Part shown: piece after piece, positions 45,876-57,374 of the stretch
Position numbering within the stretch: the stretch's first letter is position 1
How the letters are laid out: each line of letters starts with the position of its first letter
NCBI GenBank assembly: GCA_903970285.1
Contig: CAJCHN010000065.1
Location: 1 to 64,000, forward strand
DNA length: 64,000 nucleotides
Direction of reading: 5' to 3'
Source: Rhodanobacteraceae bacterium
GTDB taxonomy: Bacteria > Acidobacteriota > Terriglobia > Terriglobales > Acidobacteriaceae
Made by a program: the position numbers and the translations under genes
The notes under the pieces: model-generated
The model's input: the letters and a program-made list of their open reading frames with translations, nothing else
Database searches by the model: none
Told to the model about the DNA's origin: nothing

Positions 45876-47036
45876 ATGGATCCCTCCTTCATGCAGCTCG
45901 CGCTCGACCTTGCCCGGGCTACGGTCGGCCTCACGTCGCCCAATCCGCAGGTAGGCTGCGTACTGGTCCGCGACGGGCAGGTGCTCGGAGCAGGGGCCCA
46001 CCTTTACGACCAGGTCGATCATGCCGAGATCGTCACCCTTAAGCAGGCTCGAGCCGCCGGCTACGACCCGCGCGACGCAACCGCATACGTGACGCTCGAA
46101 CCCTGCAGCCATCACGGCCGCACCGGCCCCTGCGCCGACGCGCTCGTCGCCGCCGGCATCGCGCGTTGTGTGGTCGCCACCTCCGATCCGAACCCGGCAG
46201 TCTCCGGCCGCGGCCTGGCCCGGCTTCGCGCCGCCGGCATCGACGTGCGCGTCGGTGTGCTCGAAGCCGAGGCTCGCGAGATCAACTTCGCCTTCGCCTG
46301 CTCGATCACCTTGGAGCGCCCGTGCGTGACCATTAAAGCCGCGCTTTCGGTCGACGGCCTGCTTGCCCCGCCGCCCGCGCAACGCCTGCATACGGCACCG
46401 TTCTTTCTCACCGGCCTGGAAAGCCGCGCCGAGGTGCAGCAGCTTCGCCACGCATGCGATGCTGTGCTCTCCGGCATCGGTACCGTACTGGCCGACGATC
46501 CGCAGCTGACCGACCGCACCGGGCTCCCGCGCCGGCGCCCGTTGATGCGGGTCATCCTGGATTCCTCTCTGCGAACAGCTCGCACCTCCCGGCTGTTGAA
46601 TCCATCCAACCAGGACGTCTGGTTCTTCTGCTCGGCCGAAGCCTCCCTCGATCGTGCCACCTCCCTCGAGAATGCCGGCGCAATGGTGACTCGTGTGGCT
46701 TCGCACGGTGCCGGATTGGACCTGCACGCGATCCTGGCGCACCTGCACCAGGCCAGTATTCGATCGGTTCTGCTGGAGGCAGGCTCCGAGCTTAATGGAG
46801 CATTTCTGCGGCAGCACCTGGTGGATCGAGCCATCCTCTACTACGCCGAAGCTGAGCTTGGCTCCGGCGCCGTTCCGTTCGCTCGCGACTACCCCGGCCC
46901 CTTCGCGCTCGAGCAATCCATAAAAGACGTACAGAAGAGGCAAGTGGGCGCCGACGTCTGCGTCTCCGGCCTGCTGCGTGATCCCTGGACCACATCGACC
47001 GGGAACCCGACGCCAAATCCGCTGGCCATCATCTAA
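45876..47036 (+). CDS. ribD: Bifunctional riboflavin biosynthesis deaminase/reductase RibD
   Basis: The protein has 386 residues. The N-terminal cytidine-deaminase-like domain has the zinc residues in DHAEIVTLKQA and EPCSHHGRTGPCADAL. The C-terminal reductase domain has TIKAALSVDG, DAVLSGIGTVLADDPQLT and LLEAGSELNGAFL. It deaminates and reduces the pyrimidine intermediate made from GTP. The start at 45876 matches the family's N-terminus (DPSFMQLALDLAR). It lies 9 bases before ribE. I see no FMN riboswitch upstream. Confidence 0.95.
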   Translation: MDPSFMQLALDLARATVGLTSPNPQVGCVLVRDGQVLGAGAHLYDQVDHAEIVTLKQARAAGYDPRDATAYVTLEPCSHHGRTGPCADALVAAGIARCVVATSDPNPAVSGRGLARLRAAGIDVRVGVLEAEAREINFAFACSITLERPCVTIKAALSVDGLLAPPPAQRLHTAPFFLTGLESRAEVQQLRHACDAVLSGIGTVLADDPQLTDRTGLPRRRPLMRVILDSSLRTARTSRLLNPSNQDVWFFCSAEASLDRATSLENAGAMVTRVASHGAGLDLHAILAHLHQASIRSVLLEAGSELNGAFLRQHLVDRAILYYAEAELGSGAVPFARDYPGPFALEQSIKDVQKRQVGADVCVSGLLRDPWTTSTGNPTPNPLAII

Positions 47037-47045
47037 CCTTGCACC

Positions 47046-47702
47046 ATGTTCACCGGACTGATCGAAGCCACCGGCACCATCGTCTCGCTGATTCCCGCGC
47101 CAGCCAGCGGCCCCACCCGCATTACCGTCACAGCGCCGTCGCTTGCGCCACGCTTGCGGACCGGCGATTCGATCGCAGTGTCCGGGGTCTGTCTCACCGC
47201 GCTCGAGATCACTGCAACGGAGTTCTCCGCCGATCTTGCTGAGGAGACCGTTCGCCGGACCCGGCTCGCTCAACTCACTCCCGGCGACCTGGTCAACCTG
47301 GAGCTGCCCACCCCGGCCGGGTCGCCGCTGGGCGGACACGTGGTGCAGGGCCATGTCGACGGGGTCGGCACCCTGCTGGCGCTCGATCCGCTCGACCCCG
47401 CTGATCCACACACGGACTGGCGGCTGCAGGTGCAGATTCCACCTGAACTAGCCCGCTATGTGGCTCCGCAAGGCTCCATCACGCTGGACGGCATCTCTCT
47501 GACGGTGGCAAAGCTGGCGGCCACCACGGTCTCGATCGCCATCATTCCGCACACCTACACGGCCACAAACATCCACACGCTGCGGCCAGGCTCGCCCGTC
47601 AATATTGAGGTCGACATCCTGGCCAAGTACGCGGAACGGCAGGCTGCGGCGGCGTCAGGCTGGAAGCTGACGGAGGATTATCTGCTCGCGAATGGGTATT
47701 GA
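47046..47702 (+). CDS. ribE: Riboflavin synthase, alpha chain
   Basis: The protein has 218 residues made of two homologous lumazine-binding barrels. It starts with the invariant MFTGLIEATGTI. The first barrel has GDSIAVSGVCLT and the second has GSITLDGISLTVA; GGHVVQGHVDG joins them. It converts two 6,7-dimethyl-8-ribityllumazine molecules into riboflavin. It follows ribD after 9 bases, clearly in one operon. The lumazine synthase gene is not in the window. Confidence 0.97.
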   Translation: MFTGLIEATGTIVSLIPAPASGPTRITVTAPSLAPRLRTGDSIAVSGVCLTALEITATEFSADLAEETVRRTRLAQLTPGDLVNLELPTPAGSPLGGHVVQGHVDGVGTLLALDPLDPADPHTDWRLQVQIPPELARYVAPQGSITLDGISLTVAKLAATTVSIAIIPHTYTATNIHTLRPGSPVNIEVDILAKYAERQAAAASGWKLTEDYLLANGY

Positions 47703-47739
47703 ATACGCGACGCCTTCAGCCTTGCGCAACGTCTCTAGA

Positions 47740-48564
47740 TCAGGGCGCAGTGGCTCTTCCGGTCTGCGGCAAAGGAGTCTCATCGACCACCTTGTACTCC
47801 GGCGGCAGCGCGAAGAGGTTCGCGTCCGGCTCGCCCTGGTGGATCTCCGTCACCGAGACCAACTGCTCGCCGCTCCGCGGGTCGTCGTGGCGAATTGTCA
47901 GGTAAATGGACAGCGCGGGCGAGTACCAATAGTCGTCGGTGATGACCACCTCCTTGCCCGTCCCGCTGCGATCGGCCGGAACCGTGCGCGTCCGCCTCAT
48001 GCCGCGCAGCGCAATCCCCTGAAAATTCTGCTCTCCGAGACCGGTATCCACGCGATCGGGGAGCGCCGGACCAGGCTCTGTGGGCCCGGGAGTGGTCGCC
48101 GGCGGATGATCCAGCGTGGTCTCGCGCACCAGGCGCCGCGCCGGATCAATGAAGGTGTTGAGCCTGCTGGACGGGTCGTACAGATGGGCTTCGAGCAGCC
48201 GGGGCTCGCCCTTGAAGCCTGCCGGCACCAGCAACCGGCGCTCGTTGTAGATGCGGCCGGAACTCTGGCGCGCGATGTGGTTGATGGTGGTGACGATATG
48301 TTCGCTGCCGTCGGGCAGCAGTTCGTGCGAGACGATCTGCACGGTCGCCGTAAACGGCGCGTTCGGCACCGGCGTCACGAAGATGCCGGGAATGTGAACC
48401 TGGGGCCCGCGATAATCGCGGCTGGGAACGGTCGCCGCCGGCTGGCCCGACCTGCCGGAGATGGTAGCTGTGGACTCGGCAACGATCTGCGCGTTGAGCA
48501 GGCTCGGCGATGAGCCGCCAACACACGCGACCAGGAGCACAAGGGATGAGAAAGCCAGACGCAT
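47740..48564 (-). CDS. Predicted secreted protein or lipoprotein of unknown function
   Basis: The protein has 274 residues. The N-terminus LAFSSLVLLVACVGGSS has a lipobox-like LVAC, so a lipid anchor is plausible; cleavage at SLLNAQ would be the alternative. The rest is beta-rich with repeated phrases such as RLLVPAGFKGEPRLLEAHLYD and YWYSPALSIYLTIRHDDPRSGEQ. The latter resembles secreted proteins common in Acidobacteria that end with a statement of salt-bridge-rich strands. No catalytic motif is recognised. It is convergent with ribE (37-base gap). Confidence 0.7.
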   Translation of the reverse strand: MRLAFSSLVLLVACVGGSSPSLLNAQIVAESTATISGRSGQPAATVPSRDYRGPQVHIPGIFVTPVPNAPFTATVQIVSHELLPDGSEHIVTTINHIARQSSGRIYNERRLLVPAGFKGEPRLLEAHLYDPSSRLNTFIDPARRLVRETTLDHPPATTPGPTEPGPALPDRVDTGLGEQNFQGIALRGMRRTRTVPADRSGTGKEVVITDDYWYSPALSIYLTIRHDDPRSGEQLVSVTEIHQGEPDANLFALPPEYKVVDETPLPQTGRATAP

Positions 48565-48674
48565 CGGAAGCCTCTGCGCAACAGCTTAGCGCACAAGGCA
48601 GCCGGACATACCAGAAATCGCACCAAATGCCGCAGCGGAGATGGAATTACTTCCAGTCCAGATCGTACCGGCTG

Positions 48675-48833
48675 CTAGCGGCTGCACGTATACGACAGCC
48701 GATCGTTCCAAAACCCCTCGTAAGTGGGAAACGGCCGTCGGCGCACGCAGCCGGGCAGCTCTCGTACCCGGTCAACCACCTGAAAGAGCTCAGCGGAGAA
48801 GTAGGTCGTGCCTGGTATGCCGAGCATTCCCAT
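48675..48833 (-). CDS. Possible small ORF between rho terminator and lipoprotein gene
   Basis: A 52-codon frame on the minus strand from an ATG at 48833 (MGMLGIPGTTYFSAELFQ to YEGFWNDRLSYTCSR). It follows the rho terminator and precedes the lipoprotein gene on the same strand. Composition is protein-like with mixed polar and aromatic residues, but there is no good ribosome site and no family. It could equally be a gene remnant. The rest of the 387-base gap between the lipoprotein start and the rho stop shows nothing else apart from the terminator. Confidence 0.25.
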   Translation of the reverse strand: MGMLGIPGTTYFSAELFQVVDRVRELPGCVRRRPFPTYEGFWNDRLSYTCSR

Positions 48834-48872
48834 CGTCTCGACCCGGCGCAACCAGCAGGCAGCTAAGCCCGG

Positions 48873-48921
48873 CTAAAAACAAAGCAGCGCGCATGGCAGG
48901 AAAACATACCATGCGCGCTGC
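48873..48921 (-). terminator. Intrinsic terminator of rho
   Basis: On the minus strand, GCAGCGCGCATGG (48921-48909) pairs perfectly with CCATGCGCGCTGC (48896-48884) across a 12-base loop and is followed by TTTGTTTTT. The 13-bp stem with a U-tract, 31 bases after the rho stop, is a textbook intrinsic terminator. Confidence 0.92.
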
Positions 48922-48951
48922 TTGTGTTCTTCTGAAGGGTTTCGACGGAAC

Positions 48952-50202
48952 CTAGCTCTGGCTCATGCTGTGCAGGAACTCGGAGTTATTGCGGGTCTTC
49001 TCCAGCCGGCTGGTCAGCAGCTCCATCGCCTCGGTGGGCGAGAGCGGATTCAATACCTTCCGCAGAATCCAGATGCGCTGCAGGTCATCCTTGGGAATCA
49101 GCAGTTCTTCCTTACGCGTACCGGAACGCTGGATGTCGATCGCCGGGAAGACGCGCTTATCGACCAGCTTGCGGTCCAGAATGACTTCCATGTTGCCGGT
49201 GCCCTTGAACTCCTCGAAGATGACCTCGTCCATACGCGAGCCGGTATCGACCAGCGCGGTGGCGATAATCGTCAGCGAACCACCCTCTTCGATATTGCGA
49301 GCCGCGCCAAAGAATCGCTTGGGGCGCTGCAGCGCATTCGAATCCACACCGCCCGAGAGCACCTTGCCCGAAGGCGGAACAATGGTGTTGTAGGCGCGGG
49401 CAAGACGCGTGATCGAGTCCAGCAGGATGACGACATCGCGCTTGTGCTCGACCAGGCGCTTGGCCTTCTCGATGACCATCTCGGCGACCTGCACGTGACG
49501 CGCGGCGGGTTCGTCAAACGTGCTCGAGATCACCTCGCCGCGCACCGATCGCTGCATGTCGGTCACTTCTTCCGGCCGCTCGTCGATCAGCAGGACGATC
49601 AGAACCACTTCCGGATGATTCGCAGTGATGGAGTTGGCGATCGATTGCAGCAGCATCGTCTTGCCAGTGCGCGGCGGCGCCACAATGAGGCCGCGCTGCC
49701 CCTTGCCGACCGGCGTCAACAGGTCCATCACGCGCCCGGAGATGTGCTCCCGCACCGTCTCCATCTTGATGCGCTCCTGCGCGTAAAGCGGCGTCAGGTT
49801 GTCGAACAGGATCTTGTTGCGGGTCTCTTCAGGCGACTCGAAGTTGATCGCCTCAATCTTTACCAGGGCAAAGTATTTCTCACCTTCATGCGGCGAACGC
49901 ACGTTGCCGGAGATGGTATCGCCGGTCTTCAGGTCGAACTTGCGGATCTGTGAGGGTGAAACGTAGATGTCATCGGGTCCGGGCAGATAGTTGTAGTCGG
50001 GCGAGCGCAGGAAGCCATAGCCGTCCGGCAGGATTTCCAGTACGCCTTCGGCGAAGATGTGTCCTTCTTTTTCGCTCTGCGCCTGCAGAATCTTGAAGAT
50101 CAGGTCCTGCTTGCGAAGGCCGCTGGTGCCGCCAATATCAAGCCCGCGCGCGAGTTTGCCCAACTCGGCGATATTATGCTCTTTCAGTTCGGAAATTGTC
50201 AT
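48952..50202 (-). CDS. rho: Transcription termination factor Rho
   Basis: The protein has 416 residues. An N-terminal SAP-like helix region ([20 protein letters not shown]) precedes the RNA-binding cold-shock-like domain ([20 protein letters not shown]). The RecA-type ATPase carries Walker [13 protein letters not shown], Walker [16 protein letters not shown] and the R-loop/Q-loop VHERSGTIEE-like region near [11 protein letters not shown]. It forms the hexamer that ends transcription at C-rich RNA. A 290-base leader separates it from rpoZ on the same strand; long leaders are typical of autoregulated rho genes. Confidence 0.97.
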   Translation of the reverse strand: MTISELKEHNIAELGKLARGLDIGGTSGLRKQDLIFKILQAQSEKEGHIFAEGVLEILPDGYGFLRSPDYNYLPGPDDIYVSPSQIRKFDLKTGDTISGNVRSPHEGEKYFALVKIEAINFESPEETRNKILFDNLTPLYAQERIKMETVREHISGRVMDLLTPVGKGQRGLIVAPPRTGKTMLLQSIANSITANHPEVVLIVLLIDERPEEVTDMQRSVRGEVISSTFDEPAARHVQVAEMVIEKAKRLVEHKRDVVILLDSITRLARAYNTIVPPSGKVLSGGVDSNALQRPKRFFGAARNIEEGGSLTIIATALVDTGSRMDEVIFEEFKGTGNMEVILDRKLVDKRVFPAIDIQRSGTRKEELLIPKDDLQRIWILRKVLNPLSPTEAMELLTSRLEKTRNNSEFLHSMSQS

Positions 50203-50492
50203 GGGAGTGGTGTCTTTTCTTGGGTGGGGGGTTGGTGCAGGTGAGGAGATGGCGCAACAGGAAGGAAGACTCGGGCGCGGCTTCTGAGGCAGAAGGCAAC
50301 GTGCTGGGGCCGGAGGGAGGTGCGGACTTTCTGCTGTGCGGGGGATTTGCTGGCTTGAGTGTACTACGGTTTTCGAACTGCGGAGATGCTAAAGCAGAGG
50401 AAATTGAACGAACCTGATCATGAATCTGAGTTTACGCCTCGCTCCAGGGAGTCAGCTTTGGGCGCGGGAAGTTCGGCGGAACTGCCGCGGGC

Positions 50493-50723
50493 CTAAGCCG
50501 CGCGGCGCTCCTGATGATCGGCAACGTGAATCTTCTCCACCTTCGCTTCAACCGCTCCGTCCATCGGAACGGTGTCCTTGAACCGGTCCAGCACCTCGTT
50601 GGTGGTGTCCTGCAGGCGGGTGTTTGGCTTGTGCAGCTTGCGGGTAGCCTTGGCGGCGAGCTGGCAGAGCTGGTAGCGATTGTTGACGTGAGTCAGTGCT
50701 CCAAAGATGAGGTCTGAGCGCAT
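50493..50723 (-). CDS. rpoZ: RNA polymerase omega subunit
   Basis: The protein has 76 residues. SDLIFGALTHVNNRYQLCQL followed by AAKATRKLHKP matches the omega core (usual RY-x-L-V-x-x-A-A-x-R-A-R). AAGGAG lies 8 bases before the ATG. Omega supports assembly of RNA polymerase. The gene stands upstream of rho on the same strand, placing two transcription genes together. Confidence 0.85.
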   Translation of the reverse strand: MRSDLIFGALTHVNNRYQLCQLAAKATRKLHKPNTRLQDTTNEVLDRFKDTVPMDGAVEAKVEKIHVADHQERRAA

Positions 50724-51288
50724 AATAATTTCTCCTTCTTCCTTCGTTAATGTGCGGAGCTCCGTGTCAGGCTCCGTCTCAATCCTTTGTGAATACCAGC
50801 TCGCGCCGCGGTTCCTGCGCCAGACGTTCAGCCAATACCCTGTTTTCCCCGGGGGCGTTGTGCCACCCTTCCCATACCATCCGCCCCGCTTGGGCGTGTA
50901 GAGACTGATGTGGCGGACAAGAAGCTCACTTCGTCCGCCAAAACGCTACCCTCTTAGACGCGAAAGAGCGGCTCAGGATGCCACTCAATCCAGATTTTGC
51001 AGCACAATCTACAGGAAATCACTTCTCTGAAGAAAAGCGCCTCGGGACCAAGTGCCCCAGCGATGCTCTTCTCAATCTATTTCTCCTCCCAGCGATCGGC
51101 TCCCCACCCACTGGAATCAAGCACGTAGAGACAACCCTTATGGAAGTTAGATGGTAGAAACCGCGGCGTCAATACATTTTTTCAGAATCGAACCCTCGCA
51201 GGTGTACAGAAAAAGGGATAGCGGAAGGATAAGGCCAGAATGGAACCTGAGCCCCTGACGGTGCACCGGACCATGAGAAAAGCCCCGC
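50724..51288. other. 565-base gap between rpoZ and comM, with one strong hairpin
   Basis: No reading frame here is convincing on either strand. The clearest element is at 50911-50940: TGGCGGAC and GTCCGCCA (8 bp), inside which GAAG and CTTC pair around a CTCA loop. There is no U-run on either side. Codon-like bias is lost across most of the stretch, so it is probably regulatory DNA plus remnants. Confidence 0.5.
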
Positions 51289-52896
51289 TTACGCCCAGTA
51301 GCTCCGGTCCAGCGTCCGGTACTGGATCGCCTCGGCGATATGCTTTACTGCGATCTCCGCGACACCTTCCAGATCGGCAATGGTGCGGGAGACCTTGAGA
51401 ATGCGATCATGGGCACGCGCGCTGAGACCCTGCTGCTGCATCGCGCGCTCCAGGATCCGCTCCGCCTCGCTCGAAAGTTCACAGAAAACCCGCACCTGCT
51501 GGGTCGTCATCTGCGCGTTGGCATACACGGCGTACGAGGCGCTGCGTCCCGAAGGGCGGGTGCGCACCTGACCGTTGCGTGCCGCGGCCTCCACAAAGCG
51601 GGCGTGCTGCCGCTCCCGCGCCGCCATCACCCGCGTCCGTATCTCGGCGGAACCCTCCGCCGCCGACCCTCCGCGCAACTCCTTATACTGCACCGCCGGC
51701 ACCTCGATATGAATGTCGATCCGGTCCAGCAGCGGCCCCGAAACCTTCGAAACATACCGCTGGATCATCGGGGGCGTGCAGTGGCAGTCGCGGCTCTTAT
51801 CGTTGAAATACCCGCAGGGACACGGGTTCATGGCCGCCGCCAGCATGAAGCGCGCCGGGAAGCTGAGGCTCATCGATGCCCGCGCGATGGTGACCGTACC
51901 GTCTTCGAGCGGCTGCCGCAGCACCTCCAGCACGTTGCGCGGAAACTCCGGAAGCTCGTCGAGAAACAGCAGTCCGTTGTGCGCCAGAGACACCTCCCCC
52001 GGTCGCGGAACCGCCCCGCCGCCGATCAACCCCGCGTCGGAGATGGTGTGGTGCGGCGCGCGAAACGGACGATGCGTCACCAGCCCGTCGTCACCATTCA
52101 GCACGCCGGCGACGGAGTGGATCTTGGTCGTCTCCAGCGCTTCTTCAAACCTCAACGGTGCCAGGATCGAGGGCAAACGCTTGGCCAGCATGGTCTTGCC
52201 CGAGCCCGGCGGTCCGATCATCAGGATGTTATGGCCGCCGGCCGCCGCAACCTCCAGCGCCCGCTTCGCCACCTGCTGACCGCGAACGTCCTTGAAGTCA
52301 TGCGCGAAAATCTGCAACTCCTCCAGCAGCTCCATGGACATCACGGTCAACGGCATTTGCGTCATCGAGCCCAGTGCCGCTGCATTCAGCAGGTCACGCA
52401 CCTCCAGCAGGCTGCGCACCGGATAGACCTTCACCCCTTCAACGACAGCCGCCTCCCGTGCGTTGCCGGCAGGGATGACCAGGTTTTGAATGCCGCGCGC
52501 CTTCGCCGCAACCGCGATTGGCAGCATGCCATGCACCGAGCGCAGATTACCGTCGAGTCCGAGCTCTCCCACCAGCAGAAAGTTCGAAAGATCCTTGATG
52601 TGCAGGGCGCCATACGCACCCAGCAGGGCAATCGCGATAGGCAGGTCGAATCCGGATCCTTCCTTCTTCACGTCGGCCGGAGCCAGGTTGATGGTGATCC
52701 TGGTCGGTGGAATGTCAAAGCCGCTATGCCGGATGGCCGAGAGCACACGGTCCCGGCTCTCACGCACCGCCGCATCCGGCAGGCCGACGGTCGAAAAGTT
52801 CATCTTCTCGTTCACCACGCCGGAGAAGTCGACCTCGACATCGATGATATGGGCATCGATCCCGTATACCGCTGCGCTGAGTGCCTTGAAGAGCAT
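51289..52896 (-). CDS. comM: ComM / YifB family Mg-chelatase-like AAA+ ATPase
   Basis: The protein has 535 residues from [13 protein letters not shown]. An N-terminal Lon-like S5 domain (about residues 20-165) precedes the AAA+ core with Walker [15 protein letters not shown], Walker [28 protein letters not shown] and a zinc-like cluster [18 protein letters not shown]. ComM is a branch-migration helicase that helps integrate transforming DNA. With DprA it supports natural transformation. An upstream start at 52962 is possible but not typical. Confidence 0.94.
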   Translation of the reverse strand: MLFKALSAAVYGIDAHIIDVEVDFSGVVNEKMNFSTVGLPDAAVRESRDRVLSAIRHSGFDIPPTRITINLAPADVKKEGSGFDLPIAIALLGAYGALHIKDLSNFLLVGELGLDGNLRSVHGMLPIAVAAKARGIQNLVIPAGNAREAAVVEGVKVYPVRSLLEVRDLLNAAALGSMTQMPLTVMSMELLEELQIFAHDFKDVRGQQVAKRALEVAAAGGHNILMIGPPGSGKTMLAKRLPSILAPLRFEEALETTKIHSVAGVLNGDDGLVTHRPFRAPHHTISDAGLIGGGAVPRPGEVSLAHNGLLFLDELPEFPRNVLEVLRQPLEDGTVTIARASMSLSFPARFMLAAAMNPCPCGYFNDKSRDCHCTPPMIQRYVSKVSGPLLDRIDIHIEVPAVQYKELRGGSAAEGSAEIRTRVMAARERQHARFVEAAARNGQVRTRPSGRSASYAVYANAQMTTQQVRVFCELSSEAERILERAMQQQGLSARAHDRILKVSRTIADLEGVAEIAVKHIAEAIQYRTLDRSYWA

Positions 52897-53013
52897 GACG
52901 TGCGCCTGTTGATGCGTTGAGGCAGGATGTGAAGATTGCCCGACTATAGCATTTACACTCACCCATGCGATCCCGGGGCCAAGCCAGATCCTACTTCCCG
53001 TGAAGGATGCTCG

Positions 53014-53997
53014 ATGCCACTCTCCCGCCTGTGCTTATCGAATCACCGTCTGCTTGTCCTCGCCGTCACGTTCGGCCTGGCGAGCGCCTCCGCACAAGAC
53101 ACTCCGCCCACGCCGCCCGACCCCGCCCAGAACCCCGACGCGCAGGTGGTTGAAGGTGCGCCCCCGGCACCGCTCACTCCGGAGCAGCTGAAGCAGCACG
53201 CCTGGGAGATGCTCTCCTCCTCGCAGGTGGACGTGAAGCATACAGACGTGCGCATCCAGGGCCTGGCTGCGCTTGGCCTGATGGGAAACAATCCGCGTTC
53301 GCTGCAGATGATCGGGGCCGCCATGACCGATCCGGATGTCGACGTGCGCACCGCGGCCGTCCTCGCCGCTGGACAGACCAAGGCGCCGGAGATCACCTCC
53401 GACATGCGCCGCCTGCTTGACGACAAGGAGCCGCAGGTTGCGTATGGCGCAGCCCTGTCGCTGTGGAAGCTGGGTGACCACTCCGGCGAAGACATCCTGA
53501 TGGCGGTCATAGACGGAGAGCGCCGTGCGTCGGCCACGCTGATGAACGGCACCGAACACACCATCGACAAGGATCTTCACTCTCCCTCCACGCTGGCGAA
53601 GATCGGCGTCCTGCAGGGCGCCGGCATGCTGCTGGGACCGTTCGGCTTCGGCATCACCGCCTACGAGTACATCCACAGGAACGGCGGCGACTCGGCTCGT
53701 GTGAACGCCATCGAAGCCATCTCGCAGGAGAAGACAGAACCCATCCGGAAGGAGTTGCTGGGAGCGCTGGACGATAAGGATCCCAGCCTGCGCGCCGCCG
53801 CGGCCAAGGCGCTCGACAGCTACCACCAGCCGGATGTCTCGGCGGCCATCGCCAAGCTCTTCGACGATCCCAAGCAGCCCGTGCGGCTGACCTCGGCGGC
53901 CGCTTACCTCATCAGCACCGGCACCTCCGCCGCCAGTCCGGATCCCAACCAGAAGACCACGCGGCGTCCACGGTCGAGCGCGGCGAACCGGCACTGA
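53014..53997 (+). CDS. Secreted HEAT-repeat protein
   Basis: The protein has 327 residues. GAAGGA lies 7 bases before the ATG. The signal peptide is [15 protein letters not shown], then a Pro-rich linker. HEAT-type helical repeats follow ([54 protein letters not shown]). A glycine-rich hydrophobic insert near residue 208-225 ([18 protein letters not shown]) interrupts them. It probably binds a partner in the periplasm. The function is unknown. It is divergent from comM. Confidence 0.78.
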   Translation: MPLSRLCLSNHRLLVLAVTFGLASASAQDTPPTPPDPAQNPDAQVVEGAPPAPLTPEQLKQHAWEMLSSSQVDVKHTDVRIQGLAALGLMGNNPRSLQMIGAAMTDPDVDVRTAAVLAAGQTKAPEITSDMRRLLDDKEPQVAYGAALSLWKLGDHSGEDILMAVIDGERRASATLMNGTEHTIDKDLHSPSTLAKIGVLQGAGMLLGPFGFGITAYEYIHRNGGDSARVNAIEAISQEKTEPIRKELLGALDDKDPSLRAAAAKALDSYHQPDVSAAIAKLFDDPKQPVRLTSAAAYLISTGTSAASPDPNQKTTRRPRSSAANRH

Positions 53998-54056
53998 TAC
54001 GGCTGTCGCCTTGTGCACCACCTACAATGAACCTGCGGCCTGTTACGCAGGAGCTC

Positions 54057-55562
<1,506 letters not shown>

Positions 55563-55670
55563 GCCAGCGTCCTGCGAAGATGCTTCCGGCAGCTTCGCAG
55601 CCAAGGTTCAAACTCGTTATCATGTGCCTCCCTGTGGCAGTTTGGACATATTGCTATCGCATGATGACGT

Positions 55671-55837
55671 GTGTCCAGGCTCCGCCTCGACAGCTTGATT
55701 CCGACTGCGCTTCGAGACTTTGTAGAGGATGACGAAGAGCAACTCGGTGCAGTAAAAGAAGCGGACGAGCCGTTTACCGCGATGAATTCCTGCCACACAA
55801 AATCGCTATCTTCCGCGAGCGTTTCGCCAGGCGGTGA
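55671..55837 (+). pseudogene. Decayed antitoxin of a ParD-like toxin-antitoxin pair
   Basis: Frame 0 from GTG 55671 reads SRLRLDSLIPTALRDFVEDDEEQLGAVKEADEP, the style of a small antitoxin N-terminus and helix. After about 55775 the sense continues in another frame as RDEFLPHKIAIFRERFARR and stops at TGA 55835-55837. The stop overlaps a GTG (GTGA), the usual antitoxin-toxin overlap. The frameshift indicates inactivation. Confidence 0.5.
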
Positions 55838-56110
55838 GGATCATCTGGCCGGACCGCGCCATTGCGGAACTGGGCCGGATCGCAGACTCCATCGCGAAGG
55901 GCAATCCGGATGCCGCGGAGCGTGTCGCCTCGATCATCTTCCACCGGGTGATGTCGCTTTGCTCGATGCCTAAACGAGCGACACCTGGCCGCATTTCCTT
56001 AACCCGGGCATCGCTTGTCCTACCCTGGCTGTACTTCATCGTCTACCGGATTGTGGGTGAGCAAATTAGCATTCCTTCCATCCGCCACAACGTCTCGGCA
56101 TTGACCCGAC
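55834..56110 (+). pseudogene. ParE/RelE-like toxin remnant without its stop
   Basis: From GTG 55834 the frame reads RIIWPDRAIAELGRIADSIA, then NPDAAERVASIIFHRV, PKRATPGRISL and YFIVYRIVGEQISIPSIRHN, matching ParE-type toxins from first strand to last. The family ends within a few residues of the I-R-H strand, but here the frame stays open into sequence antisense to the thiolase gene, with a stop (TGA) only in the neighbouring frame. Loss of the stop or a frameshift near 56090 is likely. Confidence 0.6.
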
Positions 56111-56141
56111 CTGAGTTCGACTCGGCGACTCCGCTTCTTCG

Positions 56142-57329
56142 TCATTGCTGCGCACGCTCCACCGCCAGCGCCACCGAATTCCCGCCGCCCAGGCACAGCG
56201 CCGCCACCCCCTTGTTCGCATCACTCCGCATCATCTCGTGGATCAGTGTCACCAGCACCCTCGCACCGCTGGCCCCGATCGGATGCCCGATCGCCACCGC
56301 GCCTCCATTCACGTTCACCTTCGACAGATCCAGCCCAAGCTCCTTTGTCACTCCCAGAGCCTGCACGCTGAAGGCTTCATTGAGCTCGTACAAGTCCACC
56401 TCATCCTTGCTCCAGCCGGCCTTCTGCAACACTCTCTGCACCCCCAGCACCGGAGCCAGCATCACCCATCTCGGCGCGACTCCGCTCATCGCCTGCGCCT
56501 TGATATGCACCAGCGGCTTCAGTCCCAATTCAGCGGCCTTGGCTGCCGACGCCAGCACCAGCGCAGCCGCCGCATCGTTCACCCCAGGAGCGTTCCCCGC
56601 CGTCACCGTGCCATCCTTCTTGAAGGCCGGCTTCAATGCCGCGAGCGTATCGAGCGATGCATCTTCGCGTACGCTCTCGTCACGATCGAAGACCGTTACT
56701 GCACCCTTTTTTCCTGGAACGTTGACCGGCACCACCTCCGCCGTGAATCTCCCTTCACGCCAGGCGGCCGCGGCTCTGCGATGCGACTCGAGCGCATACG
56801 CGTCCTGCTGTTCGCGCGTGATGCCATGCTTCTCGGCGACCAGTTCGCCCGTCATCCCCATGTGCTGGTTGTCGCACGCGCACCACAGCCCGTCATGAAC
56901 CATCGAGTCCACAACCTTCTGATCGCCCATCCGGTATCCCTGCCGAGCCTTCGGCAGCAGGTACGGCGCGTTCGACATCGACTCCATTCCGCCCGCAACC
57001 ACGATCTCCGCATCGCCCTCGAGGATCGCTTGCGCCCCCAGCGCCACTGCCTTCAATCCGCTGCCGCACACCATGTTGATGGTCAGCGCCGCAACCGTCT
57101 CCGCGAGTCCGCCGCGCAGCGCGGCCTGGCGCGCCGGGTTCTGTCCCAGCCCGGCCGGCAGCACGCAGCCCATGATGCATTCGTCCACAACGTCCGCGTG
57201 AACACCTGCGCGGACGACCGCCTCGCGCACAACGATCGCGCCCAGTTCGGTCGCACTCAACTCACTCAGCCCACCCTGAAACTTTCCCACCGCGGTTCGC
57301 ACCGCGCTCACGATCACCACATCCGTCAT
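56142..57329 (-). CDS. Acetyl-CoA C-acetyltransferase (thiolase)
   Basis: The protein has 395 residues. The nucleophile is C88 in [11 protein letters not shown], with [22 protein letters not shown] and the C-terminal [10 protein letters not shown] providing the His and second Cys sites. It condenses two acetyl-CoA to acetoacetyl-CoA or runs in reverse in beta-oxidation. The [17 protein letters not shown] start is the family N-terminus; the frame continues open upstream but not with thiolase sequence. Pseudogene remnants flank it on both sides. Confidence 0.94.
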   Translation of the reverse strand: MTDVVIVSAVRTAVGKFQGGLSELSATELGAIVVREAVVRAGVHADVVDECIMGCVLPAGLGQNPARQAALRGGLAETVAALTINMVCGSGLKAVALGAQAILEGDAEIVVAGGMESMSNAPYLLPKARQGYRMGDQKVVDSMVHDGLWCACDNQHMGMTGELVAEKHGITREQQDAYALESHRRAAAAWREGRFTAEVVPVNVPGKKGAVTVFDRDESVREDASLDTLAALKPAFKKDGTVTAGNAPGVNDAAAALVLASAAKAAELGLKPLVHIKAQAMSGVAPRWVMLAPVLGVQRVLQKAGWSKDEVDLYELNEAFSVQALGVTKELGLDLSKVNVNGGAVAIGHPIGASGARVLVTLIHEMMRSDANKGVAALCLGGGNSVALAVERAQQ

Positions 57330-57374
57330 TCGCGTCCCCCAGCAATGCCCCTGCGACGCCGTAGTATACGTCTC

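Noticed and set aside
55834-56898. One 354-residue protein starting with the ParE-like part
   Set aside because: Only the first ~90 residues look like a protein family. The rest is antisense to the thiolase gene, so a lost stop is more likely than a fusion.
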